Shown: positions 17,758-26,763, counted from the stretch's first letter. The stretch: 64,000 nucleotides of DNA from Fictibacillus arsenicus (GCF_001642935.1 NZ_CP016761.1:3596001-3660000), one strand, 5' to 3'. Numbers and translations are program-made. Notes: generated from the letters alone by a model not told the origin.

Positions 17758-18276
17758 TTACTTAAATCGAACTACTTTTGCAGGGTTACCTAATGCAATT
17801 GCATTTTCTGGTATTGATTTTGTAACGACACTACCTGCACCAATTACAGAATTATTACCAATGGTAACACCTGGTAAAATTACACAATTAGATCCGATCC
17901 AAACATTTTCTCCTATATATACAGTTTTAGGGGTTGATTGTTGATTTATATATAAAACTCCAGGTTTCATTCCATGATTAGATCCAAAAATAAATGTTCC
18001 AGGACCCATACCAGTATTGTTACCAATGTGGATTTTTCCAACCCCGGCCCATAATATACAATTGTTTTGTATACGAATATTTTTTCCCATTCTTATATTT
18101 TCAGGGTCTTTTATTGATACACTTGGATGTATAATACATGAAGAAATATTTTTTATTTTATGGTAAGGATAAGAATATTGATAAACAAAAAACAGAATTT
18201 TTTTAAATATTAAGTACCATGTTAGTGGGCTAAAAAACAAGCCTAAATTAATTAATAATAATTTAAATTTTTTCAT
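17758..18276 (-). CDS. hexapeptide-repeat acyltransferase
   Basis: Left-handed beta-helix O-acyltransferase of 172 residues. Hexapeptide repeats are visible from about residue 50: SIKDPENIRMGKNIRIQNNC, GNNTGMGPGTFIFGSNHG, and VWIGSNCVILPGVTIGNNSV, ending ALGNPAKVVR. The His in SNHG is the likely catalytic base. A hydrophobic N-terminus (LLLINLGLFFSPLTWYL) could attach it to the membrane. It probably acetylates the polysaccharide or a precursor; serine acetyltransferase-like proteins of this type are common in capsule loci. It overlaps the flippase gene by 14 bases. Confidence 0.85.
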   Translation of the reverse strand: MKKFKLLLINLGLFFSPLTWYLIFKKILFFVYQYSYPYHKIKNISSCIIHPSVSIKDPENIRMGKNIRIQNNCILWAGVGKIHIGNNTGMGPGTFIFGSNHGMKPGVLYINQQSTPKTVYIGENVWIGSNCVILPGVTIGNNSVIGAGSVVTKSIPENAIALGNPAKVVRFK

Positions 18277-19762
18277 GCAAACCTCTTTTTTTCTTTAATA
18301 AATTTTTTATTAATAGCCTGTCATCTTCTAACAAAAGGAATTTCCAACCAATAATTGGAGTTGTGAATATAAATAGAACAATAAATGTTATTAAAGAAAT
18401 ATGATATTTGTGAAAAACTATACTTAAAATTAGATTTATAGCTACATAAATTGATACTTTGAACTTATTGTTTGCATATGTTTTAAAACCTAATTTTTTT
18501 CTTGCATATATAACCATCCCAATATTCCAACAAATTTGTCCAATGGCGGTAACAAGAGCTGCTCCAATCCCACCATAAAAAGAAACTAGTAAAAGATAGG
18601 ATGGTAACATTAACAACACGATAATAGTTAGTATATAAGCTATTCCTTTTTCATTATTTGTCATTTGAAGTACTAGGGAAACTGAGCCTGTACTGGAATT
18701 AACTATCTGTGAAATAAGTAAGATATACATGTATAAAATTGCAGAGTTGGATTCAAATCCAAACAGTTGGAAAATAAAATCGCTTGTGAAAAATAAGATG
18801 ACCGAACTTATACTAGCTAAAGTTAAGCACCAACGAGCGGACATTCCGATTATCTCGATTAACTGCTTTTTATCTCCAGAATCATAAGCACTCGCTACTA
18901 ACGGGGCCATAATACTATTTACTCCGACTAAAGCTATGGAACCAACTAGTACTGTTCTTGCTGCAGCAGAATAATATGCCACCTCAGGCTTAGATGCTAA
19001 AAACCCAATAATGAGTATATCAATTCCAGTGATAACATAAGTTAAAAAGTTCACTCCTAGAATACCAGGAGCTTCTTTAAGTGATTTTTTTAGTGAAAAA
19101 TTTTCTGCATTATCATTAAATTGAGATATTTTTAAATTTCTATTAAAGATAGTTATTCCAATTATAGGAGTGATGATGGAACTGATAAAAAAGCATATTG
19201 ATAAAAGATTAATATTAATACTTTTAAAAGGTAAAAGAAAAAGTAATAAAGTTATTATGATTCCATAAAATAATACTAGATGTACCAATGATGATTTGCC
19301 TACTTTTTTTATAGCCCTTAAATATTGTCCTATAGCAAATACTAAAGAAAAACCTGGAAGACTTAATATCAAAAAAACATACGCAAAGTTTGAATTATGA
19401 TCAACTCTTAAGAAAATTAATTCTTTAAAAAATAACATTAATATAGATAAAAATAGAGAAAGAGAAACTATAAAAAGACTATATTTTTTAAACAATGTTC
19501 TTATTAAATGGATATTATTTTTTCTTTGAAAAATAGCTATTTTCCTTAAGCCCAGCCTATCCAAGCCATACCTTGAAAAAATCGCTAAAAAGGAAAGTAT
19601 AGAAAAATAAGTGAAAAACACCCCAGCGTCATAGGGATTCAATAATCTTATAGTGAGAATATTAAAAATGTATTGTGTGCCATACCCAATAACAACCATT
19701 AATATTCCTATAATAGAACCTTTCGCAAACTGGCCCCCGACTTTTCTAGAATCCGGACTCAA
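18263..19762 (-). CDS. polysaccharide flippase (Wzx/MATE-like)
   Basis: Integral membrane protein of 499 residues with about 12-14 helices, moving the lipid-linked repeat unit across the cytoplasmic membrane. N-terminal GGQFAKGSIIGILMVVIGYG and IFNILTIRLLNPYDAGVFF are typical of the polysaccharide_synt/Wzx family. A TTG start at 19762 lies 9 bases behind GGAGG inside the end of the deacetylase gene. Neighbours Wzy, Wzz and an initiating transferase point to a Wzx/Wzy-dependent pathway. Confidence 0.88.
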   Translation of the reverse strand: MSPDSRKVGGQFAKGSIIGILMVVIGYGTQYIFNILTIRLLNPYDAGVFFTYFSILSFLAIFSRYGLDRLGLRKIAIFQRKNNIHLIRTLFKKYSLFIVSLSLFLSILMLFFKELIFLRVDHNSNFAYVFLILSLPGFSLVFAIGQYLRAIKKVGKSSLVHLVLFYGIIITLLLFLLPFKSININLLSICFFISSIITPIIGITIFNRNLKISQFNDNAENFSLKKSLKEAPGILGVNFLTYVITGIDILIIGFLASKPEVAYYSAAARTVLVGSIALVGVNSIMAPLVASAYDSGDKKQLIEIIGMSARWCLTLASISSVILFFTSDFIFQLFGFESNSAILYMYILLISQIVNSSTGSVSLVLQMTNNEKGIAYILTIIVLLMLPSYLLLVSFYGGIGAALVTAIGQICWNIGMVIYARKKLGFKTYANNKFKVSIYVAINLILSIVFHKYHISLITFIVLFIFTTPIIGWKFLLLEDDRLLIKNLLKKKRGLHEKI

Positions 19763-20768
19763 TTCTTATTTCCTCCATGACTTTTTGAGATACCTCACTC
19801 ATATTGGCACTTTTCATATTATATTTTTCTTTTAAATATAGAAATTGGTCTAGAATCTCTATTAAGTTATTAAGATTTTCCTCAACATTTTTTCCAAAGT
19901 TATGTGGGTGCCACCATATATGGTAAGCATTACCGTTTCTAGCGGCATACTCCATGTCCTTCTTTATACGGTTAACTTTATATTTTTCAAATGCTTTAAG
20001 ACTCTTCGAATAAGGACGTAAGAAACGACTTGATGGTACATTTATGGGAATATTTTTAGTTACATTAGTCAATGAGAAGGTATTATGACCAAATAAGTTT
20101 AAATATGAATCTAAGAACCGCAAAATACGTTTAAGTTTATTATTTTTTTCAATCTCATTTTTAGCTTTGTAAATAAAATTAGGTTCGGTACCTCTATATG
20201 ATGTTATTCCATAATTATTACAAATCTTAAGATATTCTTTATTAATTTGATTTCTCGGAAAGACTACACTTTTACATGTCAAACCATTCTCATTAAAAGT
20301 TTGGATAGTGGTTTCTATATCTTTAGTAAAAGAAAATTCGTTCTGTCCATCCTCTAAACAATAGAAATGTGAGAATGTATGAGATCCTATTTCCTGTGAA
20401 GGTGTTTTTTTTATTTTTTCAATTAGTGATCTTGAAAAATGAAGGGAGTTATTCATATTAATATTTTCAAAATTTTTATTGATATATATATAGGAATTAT
20501 TCTCAGGATTAGAGTAGTTGGGTTTTTCAAATGGTAAACTCTTTTTTAAATCAATTAATCCATCGTAAAACAAAAAACCAACTATAGCCCAAGTTGCATG
20601 AATATCATATCTTTTAAAAATCTCTAGTATTTTAGGTATTGCTACATAAACCCCCTCTAAATTTTCTCTATATTCTTCAAGAGAAACTTTATCAAACATT
20701 CCCCAATAAAGTTCAAAATCGAGAGATATTATTAGCATGCCCTCTTTCTGACTTTTAACATCATTCAT
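19746..20768 (-). CDS. polysaccharide deacetylase (NodB-fold, CE4-like)
   Basis: Predicted metal-dependent deacetylase of 340 residues. LIISLDFELYWGMFDK near the N-terminus carries the catalytic and metal-binding Asp, and EIGSHTFSHFY holds the two metal-binding His residues, as in NodB enzymes. HIWWHPHNFGK near residue 285 supplies the late His. There is no signal peptide, so it would act in the cytoplasm, for example on a lipid-linked or nucleotide-linked N-acetyl sugar before export, unlike most secreted PNAG deacetylases. Overlaps both neighbours (17 and 4 bases), a sign of tight coupling. Confidence 0.85.
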   Translation of the reverse strand: MNDVKSQKEGMLIISLDFELYWGMFDKVSLEEYRENLEGVYVAIPKILEIFKRYDIHATWAIVGFLFYDGLIDLKKSLPFEKPNYSNPENNSYIYINKNFENINMNNSLHFSRSLIEKIKKTPSQEIGSHTFSHFYCLEDGQNEFSFTKDIETTIQTFNENGLTCKSVVFPRNQINKEYLKICNNYGITSYRGTEPNFIYKAKNEIEKNNKLKRILRFLDSYLNLFGHNTFSLTNVTKNIPINVPSSRFLRPYSKSLKAFEKYKVNRIKKDMEYAARNGNAYHIWWHPHNFGKNVEENLNNLIEILDQFLYLKEKYNMKSANMSEVSQKVMEEIRIESGF

Positions 20769-21940
20769 AATCTAAACTTCTCTCTTTCTTTTTTTAAAAT
20801 CAACTTTCTATAATGAACAATACAAACCCAGCCTAAACCAAGTAAGAACCAATAGTGTCGCCAATGTAAGATATCTACCACTAAAGAGTTTACAAAGGTT
20901 CCTATTAAAACTACTAAAATCACCAGGGGAAGATTAAATTTATAATTTAATATTGATATCTTTATTAACTTAATAACCAAATAAAAAAATAAGCATAAAT
21001 AAATTATTAAAGTAAAGATTCCTGTTTCAGCCGCAAGTCTTAATAACGTATTATGTGGTGATAGATTATAAGTAGAAATAAATTGACCCGGTCCAATTCC
21101 TGTAAATAAATGTTCACCTGTTACACTTAAAGCATGGGTTTGAGAATTTAATCTTTCTGAATCGTAATTTTGTAATTGAATTCTATTCATTAATTGATCA
21201 AAAACTTGAAGATTACTATTTATATTAAAAATATAAATAATAATTACGCTTAAAAAGAAGGTAACAGGGATAAGTTTAAGCAATAATTTTTTATTCTTGT
21301 ATACTTTCATTAACATATAAAGTATAAAACTAATAAATAGATTAACCCAAGCAGCCCTAGACATAGCCAATGTAATAGCAATGAGGACTATTAAAATCGA
21401 GGTGAGTTTCAAAAGAAACTTTTTTTTAAATAAAAAATTCGATTTAATATCTTCAAGTAATAAAATAATGATAGGGATTAAAAACGGACTAAAAACATTA
21501 GGATCTTGAAAAAAACCACTGAGTCTAATATCAAATTTAATTACTTTATTAGAAAATGGAGTCTCGATTAAATAACTCACTAAAGATATAAAACTTGTTA
21601 GAACTCCACCATAAATATATCCTATTAATATTTTTTTAATATATTCGACTTCCTCTAGTACTACCCTAATCAGAATCATTGCTACTATGAGAAGGATGGT
21701 GATAGCGTTCCATATGAAACTAGCAAATTTATCTTCAGCCACCAAAACAGTAAAAATGCTAAGTAAGGCAAATACATATAATAAGAAAAAGATAAATTTA
21801 TCTTCATTTACAAGTTGAAACTTTATATTATTGAGTAAAATAAAAGTTAATAAAAAAAGCACAATTACTTCAAATGCCGCTGGATCTTGCATTTGAAAAG
21901 ATAAACTAAAAGAAAGAACAATTATAATTAAACTTTTCAA
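20765..21940 (-). CDS. O-antigen ligase/Wzy-type polymerase
   Basis: Polytopic membrane protein of 391 residues with about ten or eleven helices. The segment ILLLEDIKS, then a long periplasmic loop region containing SVTGEHLFTGIGPGQFIST and SPHNTLLRLAAETGIFTLI, matches the Wzy_C/O-antigen ligase family (HNTLL is the recurring motif). It would polymerise flipped repeat units at the outer face of the membrane. It lies between the sugar transferase and deacetylase genes in the exopolysaccharide operon. Confidence 0.85.
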   Translation of the reverse strand: MKSLIIIVLSFSLSFQMQDPAAFEVIVLFLLTFILLNNIKFQLVNEDKFIFFLLYVFALLSIFTVLVAEDKFASFIWNAITILLIVAMILIRVVLEEVEYIKKILIGYIYGGVLTSFISLVSYLIETPFSNKVIKFDIRLSGFFQDPNVFSPFLIPIIILLLEDIKSNFLFKKKFLLKLTSILIVLIAITLAMSRAAWVNLFISFILYMLMKVYKNKKLLLKLIPVTFFLSVIIIYIFNINSNLQVFDQLMNRIQLQNYDSERLNSQTHALSVTGEHLFTGIGPGQFISTYNLSPHNTLLRLAAETGIFTLIIYLCLFFYLVIKLIKISILNYKFNLPLVILVVLIGTFVNSLVVDILHWRHYWFLLGLGWVCIVHYRKLILKKEREKFRL

Positions 21941-22017
21941 AATGAGTAAAGGTTGTGTGTTAGTAGTGTTTATGTTTTTAAAAATAGTGTTCTTCCTCTC
22001 TTTCTCTCAAATGAAAA

Positions 22018-22677
22018 TTACCTAGCGCCATTTCCGGTTACTATCACATTAAAGGTTTTTATTAAAATGTGAAAATCTAAATAAAGTGAGACGTTATTAA
22101 TATAAAATAAATCTAACTCTAATTTTTCTTTTGGATTAATTTCATATCCACCATTTACCTGAGCCCATCCAGTCAGTCCGGGTTTAACCTTTATCCTTTC
22201 ATTAAAACCAGGTATTTCATTGTTAAATTGCTGTGTAAAAAACGGCCTTTCAGGTCTTGGTCCTATTAAACTCATTTCCCCTTTTAATATATTAATAAAT
22301 TGAGGAATTTCATCTATTCTTGTTTTACGAATAAACATTCCTACTCGAGTAATTCGGGTATCATTTTTCTTTGCCCATTGTGGACCTTGTTCTTCAGCGT
22401 TTACAAACATAGATCTTAATTTATATATTAGAAATATCTCTCCATTTAAACCAACTCGTTCTTGGGTATAAAACACTGGTCCTCTTGATTCTATTTTTAT
22501 TAAAATCGAAAAAAGAGCTAGAATAGGGAGGAAAAAAATAAGACCCAAAAAAGCTGCTATCCAGTCAAAGATAACTTTAATATTTTTGTAACCACATTTT
22601 TCATTTTTCTCTTTTTGATTAATTTCTTCTCTTATTTGTCTTTCAACAAATACCTGACTCAGTTCTTTTACTCCCAT
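22018..22677 (-). CDS. undecaprenyl-phosphate sugar phosphotransferase (EpsL type)
   Basis: Initiating transferase that puts the first sugar-1-phosphate on undecaprenyl phosphate. 219 residues: the short monotopic form with one membrane helix (VIFDWIAAFLGLIFFLPILALF) followed by the catalytic domain. Diagnostic blocks are FYTQERVGLNGEIFLIYKLR, TRITRVGMFIRKTRIDEIPQ, GEMSLIGPRPERP and VKPGLTGWAQVNG. It lacks the large N-terminal region of WbaP-type enzymes. It follows the phosphatase gene by 14 bases, so priming, export control and phosphorylation are co-expressed. Confidence 0.93.
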   Translation of the reverse strand: MGVKELSQVFVERQIREEINQKEKNEKCGYKNIKVIFDWIAAFLGLIFFLPILALFSILIKIESRGPVFYTQERVGLNGEIFLIYKLRSMFVNAEEQGPQWAKKNDTRITRVGMFIRKTRIDEIPQFINILKGEMSLIGPRPERPFFTQQFNNEIPGFNERIKVKPGLTGWAQVNGGYEINPKEKLELDLFYINNVSLYLDFHILIKTFNVIVTGNGAR

Positions 22678-22691
22678 ATTCGTTTTTCCCC

Positions 22692-23468
22692 CTAAAATCT
22701 ATTAATAATTTTACTAAAAAAAGTTTGATTCATAATATTGTTAGGCTCTTCTTTCATAACCGAATCCCCAACGGTCAGAAGCCGTGCGTTTTCCTCGAAA
22801 AAGTATCTTAGATGAGTTCCATACTCTTTTTGAACTTGCTCATAAGCTTCTCTTAATGCAAATGGTCTTTTGACTGTGTCATGTGCATCGCTCGCGATAA
22901 AGTGTGTTAAATTACTTTCGATAATTTTTTGTGTAAAAGACTTAACTTTTCTTCCTGACCTGCCGATATAAGAGCTGGCGGTTACTTGAGTTAATGTGCC
23001 GTTTTTCACAAAATTAAAAAGAGCGTCTGGCTGCTCCATAAAATAGCTGTTGCGTTCCGGGTGAACGATAACCGGAGTTAAACCTTTTAGCTGCGAGTCA
23101 AAAAACAATCTTTCTGCATAGTTCGGCACATGATTCGCAGGGAATTCTACAAAAATGTAGTTCCCGTTGTTATTAACAGATAGCAACTCATCCTTGTCGT
23201 ATGTTTCCAGCATTTCTCCAAAAAGTCTGATCTCCTGCCCTGACAAAACACATAGGGGTATATTCATGTCCTTTAATGTGCGATTGAGTTCTTCAGTTTT
23301 TGCTATGATCTCATTTTTAGTATTTATGAATCTTCTGTTGTAATGTGGGGTAGCTAAAATAGTTGATATACCGTTTTCTACCGCATTTTTAGCCATTTCA
23401 ATGGACTCTTCCATACGAGCTGGTCCATCATCAAGGCCCGGTAGTATATGACAATGTATATCTATCAT
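22692..23468 (-). CDS. PHP-family protein-tyrosine phosphatase (CpsB/YwqE type)
   Basis: Manganese-dependent tyrosine phosphatase of 258 residues that dephosphorylates the cognate BY-kinase. PHP motifs: MIDIHCHILPGLDDGP at the N-terminus (metal-binding His residues), ATPHYNRRF, VIVHPERN, and FIASDAHD near residue 195. Its gene lies downstream of the kinase gene across a 171-base gap that holds a hairpin, so it may be made at a lower level than the kinase. With kinase and Wzz it forms the chain-length and export control module. Confidence 0.93.
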   Translation of the reverse strand: MIDIHCHILPGLDDGPARMEESIEMAKNAVENGISTILATPHYNRRFINTKNEIIAKTEELNRTLKDMNIPLCVLSGQEIRLFGEMLETYDKDELLSVNNNGNYIFVEFPANHVPNYAERLFFDSQLKGLTPVIVHPERNSYFMEQPDALFNFVKNGTLTQVTASSYIGRSGRKVKSFTQKIIESNLTHFIASDAHDTVKRPFALREAYEQVQKEYGTHLRYFFEENARLLTVGDSVMKEEPNNIMNQTFFSKIINRF

Positions 23469-23601
23469 TCATTCACCCTCTTTCTTTAAAAGTTATTTCA
23501 GAAAGCAGGATATTTGAAGAAGTAGTGGATTTTAAAGAAGGACTTTTGCATTATTTTTACATCTAAAAGTATCCTACCATAGTTTGGTTAATGGTAAAAC
23601 A

Positions 23602-23634
23602 GGGAGAATTTGTCGAATCTTGACTAATTCTCCT
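23602..23634 (-). terminator. weak terminator or attenuator hairpin between kinase and phosphatase genes
   Basis: GGAGAATT (23603-23610) pairs with AATTCTCC (23626-23633). Read on the minus strand it is followed only by CTGTTTTACC, so termination should be partial; it would separate the Wzz-kinase pair from the rest of the operon. Confidence 0.5.
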
Positions 23635-23639
23635 TTTTA

Positions 23640-24323
23640 TTAGTAATAATAGTAATACTGTTCCTGCTTTTGATTTTTACCGTTCAGTACAACACCTAAT
23701 AATCTGCTTTTCCCAACTTGAAGTAAATCTTTCGCTTTCTTTGCAGCATCTTGATCAGTTGATCCACTTCTAACTACTAAGATGGTACCGTCCGATAGAT
23801 TCGTTAGAACTTGCGCATCCGTTACTGCAAGTACAGGCGGACTGTCGAATAGAATAATGTCGAATTCATTTTCAGCTTTTGCAACAAGCTCTTTCATGCT
23901 GTTAGACCCTAATAATTCTGATGGGTTTGGAGGTATTGGACCCGACGTCAGAATATGAAGATTTTCAACCGCCGTTTGTTGGATCACTTGTTCAATTTTT
24001 GACTGGCGTGATAAAACATTTGTCAGACCAGAAGTGTTTGGAAGACTGAATGTATTTGCGACTGTCGGTTTTCTTAAGTCTGCATCAATCAGCAAGACTT
24101 TTTTTCCTTGCTGTGCAAAAGCAATCGCAAGGTTAGCAACTGTTGTTGATTTCCCTTCACCAGGCTTTGGTGACGTGATGACAATCTTTTTTATGTCTTG
24201 ATCGACACTTGCAAACTGTATATTTGTTCGAAGTGTTCTATATGATTCGAATACAGGAGATTTGCTGTTTAAGTCAGCTACTAACAATCTTTGATTATTT
24301 AGCTTTTTCTTACTCTTAAACAT
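23640..24323 (-). CDS. BY-kinase (CpsD/YwqD type tyrosine kinase)
   Basis: Bacterial tyrosine autokinase, 227 residues, regulating polysaccharide export together with the adjacent Wzz-like adaptor. Walker A SPKPGEGKSTTVANLA, Walker A' VLLIDADLRKPT and Walker B IILFDSPPV are all present, and the protein ends in a cluster of five Tyr residues, the autophosphorylation tail. I place the start at the ATG at 24323, 8 bases behind AAGGAGG and overlapping the end of the Wzz gene; a longer form from 24389 would lie inside that gene without a ribosome site. Confidence 0.94.
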   Translation of the reverse strand: MFKSKKKLNNQRLLVADLNSKSPVFESYRTLRTNIQFASVDQDIKKIVITSPKPGEGKSTTVANLAIAFAQQGKKVLLIDADLRKPTVANTFSLPNTSGLTNVLSRQSKIEQVIQQTAVENLHILTSGPIPPNPSELLGSNSMKELVAKAENEFDIILFDSPPVLAVTDAQVLTNLSDGTILVVRSGSTDQDAAKKAKDLLQVGKSRLLGVVLNGKNQKQEQYYYYY

Positions 24324-25047
24324 TAAGCGAACCTCCTTTTTCAAGCGCAGCTTCTTTTTTGTTTCTCTTTTTTTCGGGTTGGAACTCACTAATCGTTCCT
24401 AAAACCGGCAGCCCTAGAACGTTCTCGATATCTTGCTCGGTTTTAATTGTTGTATCCATATACTCTAGTAAGAAAGCTAGTCCTACTCCAGCCATTAACC
24501 CTACTACAAGTGCAATTGCAATGTTCAGTAATGGTTTCGGCTTAATCGGGCTAGGATCTTCGGCTAATTGTGCTTTTGAAAGAATACTTACATTATCTAC
24601 GTTCATAATTGTAACGATTTCTTTCTTAAAGACATCTCCGATTGTGTTAGCTAATTGAACAGCCTGCGCAGGGTCTTTATCCTCAACCGAAACCTCTACT
24701 ACTTGTGAATTTTCTTTTGAACTAACTGTGATCTGTTCGTTTATTTGGCCGACGGTAGTATCCAAATTCATTTGTGCAATAACTTTTTCTAAGATGACCG
24801 GACTTTTCATAATAACATTGTAAGTATTAATTAAGTCCAAGTTTGTCTGTACTTGATTTATATCAATTTGCTTATCTTCCTTTGATTGGTTTACCAGAAG
24901 CTGAGTTGAAGCTTGGTAGATGGGAGTCAGGAAATAAAAGCTGATTACTCCGGCAGTCACTGCTGCAATTACCGTTAAAGATATGATAAGCCATAGTCGT
25001 TTTCGTAATATAGCAAAAAGTTCTTTCAAGTTAATTGTCTCTTCCAT
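24316..25047 (-). CDS. Wzz-family chain-length regulator and kinase activator (YwqC type)
   Basis: Membrane adaptor of 243 residues that activates the BY-kinase and controls polymer length. Two membrane helices flank an extracellular domain: WLIISLTVIAAVTAGVISFYF near residue 18 and IAIALVVGLMAGVGLAFLLE near residue 180, with the proline-rich PSPIKPKP before the second. The C-terminal VLGLPVLGTI segment is the kinase-contact region. ATG at 25047 lies 5 bases behind GGAGG. First gene of the exopolysaccharide operon, 26-30 bases behind an extended -10 promoter. Confidence 0.92.
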   Translation of the reverse strand: MEETINLKELFAILRKRLWLIISLTVIAAVTAGVISFYFLTPIYQASTQLLVNQSKEDKQIDINQVQTNLDLINTYNVIMKSPVILEKVIAQMNLDTTVGQINEQITVSSKENSQVVEVSVEDKDPAQAVQLANTIGDVFKKEIVTIMNVDNVSILSKAQLAEDPSPIKPKPLLNIAIALVVGLMAGVGLAFLLEYMDTTIKTEQDIENVLGLPVLGTISEFQPEKKRNKKEAALEKGGSLNV

Positions 25048-25073
25048 GGGTTCCTCCATTACTTGATTTACAA

Positions 25074-25088
25074 TAAATTATTATAGCA
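25074..25088 (-). promoter_or_regulatory. promoter of the exopolysaccharide operon (extended -10)
   Basis: On the minus strand TGC TATAAT (25088 to 25080) is an exact extended -10; no good -35 is seen. It lies about 33 bases before the Wzz start codon. The remaining 250 bases upstream show nothing else that I recognise. Confidence 0.55.
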
Positions 25089-25317
25089 CAAGTATTTACA
25101 TATTAAAGGATAGACTTGAAAATTCTTATAGTTATTTTGCACATTTGTTACAATAGTCACGAAATCGTAATATAAAAACCTTTTTATCCCTAATTGTCAG
25201 AATGCTTAAAATTGTTATTCTTGTATAAAAAAACTTTTAATCAATATTAATTGCTTAATGTTTATCTCAGGTGGAAATTTTGATGACCCAGGTTTGTCCA
25301 ATATATTACAACTAAAA

Positions 25318-25340
25318 AAACCGGCTAAAATGCCCGGTTT
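25318..25340 (-). terminator. terminator of the threonine-synthase-like gene
   Basis: AAACCGG (25318-25324) pairs with CCGGTTT (25334-25340); on the minus strand it runs into a T-run (TTTTTTTAG). Confidence 0.75.
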
Positions 25341-25361
25341 ACTTTTTTCGTTTTGACCCTG

Positions 25362-26460
25362 TTAATTAGTTTTAATTCCTGCACCACATAAAGGAATCAC
25401 AGTCTTCTCAACAGATGAACGATTATATTTTAAATAACCTGCATAGTTAGCAGCTGTTGTTGGTTCTACATAGAATCCTTTGCTAGCGAGTTCGACACGG
25501 GCATGAACGATCTCTTTCTCAGAAGTGGTGATGAACTCACCATTTGTTGCTTTGACTGCTTCTAGAATTTGTGCAGAACGGGCGGGTTTTGCAATGGCGA
25601 TTCCTTCTGCCAAAGTCCCATTGTTCTTTACTTCAGCTACTCCTTGATTGGTAATAAACGCGCTGGCTAACGGTGCACAGTTTTCTGCTTGTACCGCGAC
25701 GATTTTCGGCATTTTATTTGTTACTCCACTTTCCTTCAACTCCTTGAATCCGTAGTAAGCTCCTAATAACAACGTTCCATTGCCAACAGGGATTATGAGC
25801 GTATCCGGAACGAACTGCAGTTGTTCCCAAATTTCATAAGCATATGTTTTTGTGCCTTCATAGAAGAAAGGATTGTACACATGGCTCGCATAAAACGTTC
25901 CCTCTTTTGTTACTGCTTGTTGCGCGGCGGTGGCCACGTCTTCGCGGCTTCCTTTAATTGCCCGGATCATTGCGCCATGTGCTTGGATTTGAGCGATTTT
26001 TTTCGGAGACGTTGTATCACTGAGAAAAACATCACAAGTTATGCCAGCACGTTTTGCGTATGCGGCAATGGATGTTCCGGCGTTGCCGCTGCTATCTGCG
26101 ATCACTTTCGTCACACCCAGTTCTTTTGCTTTTGCAATCAATACGGCTGCACCGCGATCTTTAAAAGATAAGGTTGGCATCATATAATCGACTTTTACAA
26201 AGGTATTCGGTTCTTTTTCGTCTAATACAAATTAGCGGCGTGTTTCCTTCCCCCATCGAAACGGATTTCCAGATGTCCGATTGAAACGGCAGAACATCCT
26301 GGTATATCCACATCGTTGGGATCTTATTTTGCAGCCGGGATGGATGAAACACAACTTTTTCTTTTACTAGATCTAACATACCTCCACATTTACATCGCCA
26401 TACAAGCTCTGTTACATCGTACCGTGCAGAACAAGAATAACATACGAATTGTTCGCTCAT
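25362..26460 (-). pseudogene. threonine-synthase-like PLP enzyme, frameshifted
   Basis: PLP-dependent lyase of the threonine synthase type, normally making threonine from O-phosphohomoserine. The ATG at 26460 follows AAGGGAG by 8 bases. The first frame has a Zn-ribbon-like start (CYSCSARYDV then CKCGG) and MGEGNTPLI, then loses homology; the second frame resumes LDEKEPNTFVKVDYMMPTLS, with the PLP Lys in LSFKDRGAAV, then SSGNAGTSIAAYAK and the C-terminal LCGAGIKT. One extra base near 26225-26235 (between PLI and LDEKEP) explains the break. Everything else is intact, so this is a recent mutation or a sequencing error. A second threonine synthase elsewhere would make it dispensable. Confidence 0.85.
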
Positions 26461-26555
26461 TCCATGAACTCCCTTTTGTAGGATTAAAAATATGTACATA
26501 TATATGTTTCTCATGTAAACAGAATGACCATGACACACAAGTAAAAATTGCATTT

Positions 26556-26646
26556 GGCTCAGTCACTTTGACGTTTGGTTCATAGGATGGCAGTTTCAGT
26601 TCATAGAGTGCCGCTTTTGGTTCATAGCCAGTGATTTGATTCATAG
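26556..26646. repeat. 21-bp-period repeat array 1 (GGTTCATAG cores)
   Basis: Five cores resembling GGTTCATAG begin at 26556, 26577, 26598, 26619 and 26638: spacing 21, 21, 21 and 19. The bases between cores vary. It lies in the 375-base gap between the threonine-synthase-like gene and the symporter operon. Confidence 0.75.
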
Positions 26647-26733
26647 AGACATCATTTTAAAAAGCCTTTTGGTAGAGTAACTTTTTCTAATGGTTAATTA
26701 CTATTATAATTTTCAAAATTTTTAAATAATATA

Positions 26734-26763
26734 TTGACTTTACATAATTTGCCTCGCTATACT
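26734..26763 (+). promoter_or_regulatory. sigma-A promoter of the D-amino-acid operon
   Basis: TTGACT (26734-26739), 18-base spacer, TATACT (26758-26763). Just downstream are inverted repeats TTGAAG/CTTCAA and ACTTCA/TGAAGT overlapping the expected start of transcription, possible sites for the RpiR regulator of the operon. Confidence 0.7.

Noticed and set aside
25020-25026. GTTCTTT, a match to the SinR box consensus, just inside the first exopolysaccharide gene
   Set aside because: It encodes the ordinary KELF residues within the coding region, a single 7-mer is expected by chance, and no second box lies in the promoter. SinR control of this operon stays possible but is not shown.
26390-26644. 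An 84-codon frame on the minus strand beginning MNQITGYEPK with YEPK-like repeats
   Set aside because: The open frame comes from the 21-bp repeats, whose period is a multiple of three; there is no ribosome site and it runs into the threonine-synthase-like gene in another frame.
26556-26646. The 21-bp arrays as CRISPR
   Set aside because: Cores are only about 9-10 bases, the spacers about 11, and there are no cas genes; too short for any CRISPR type.
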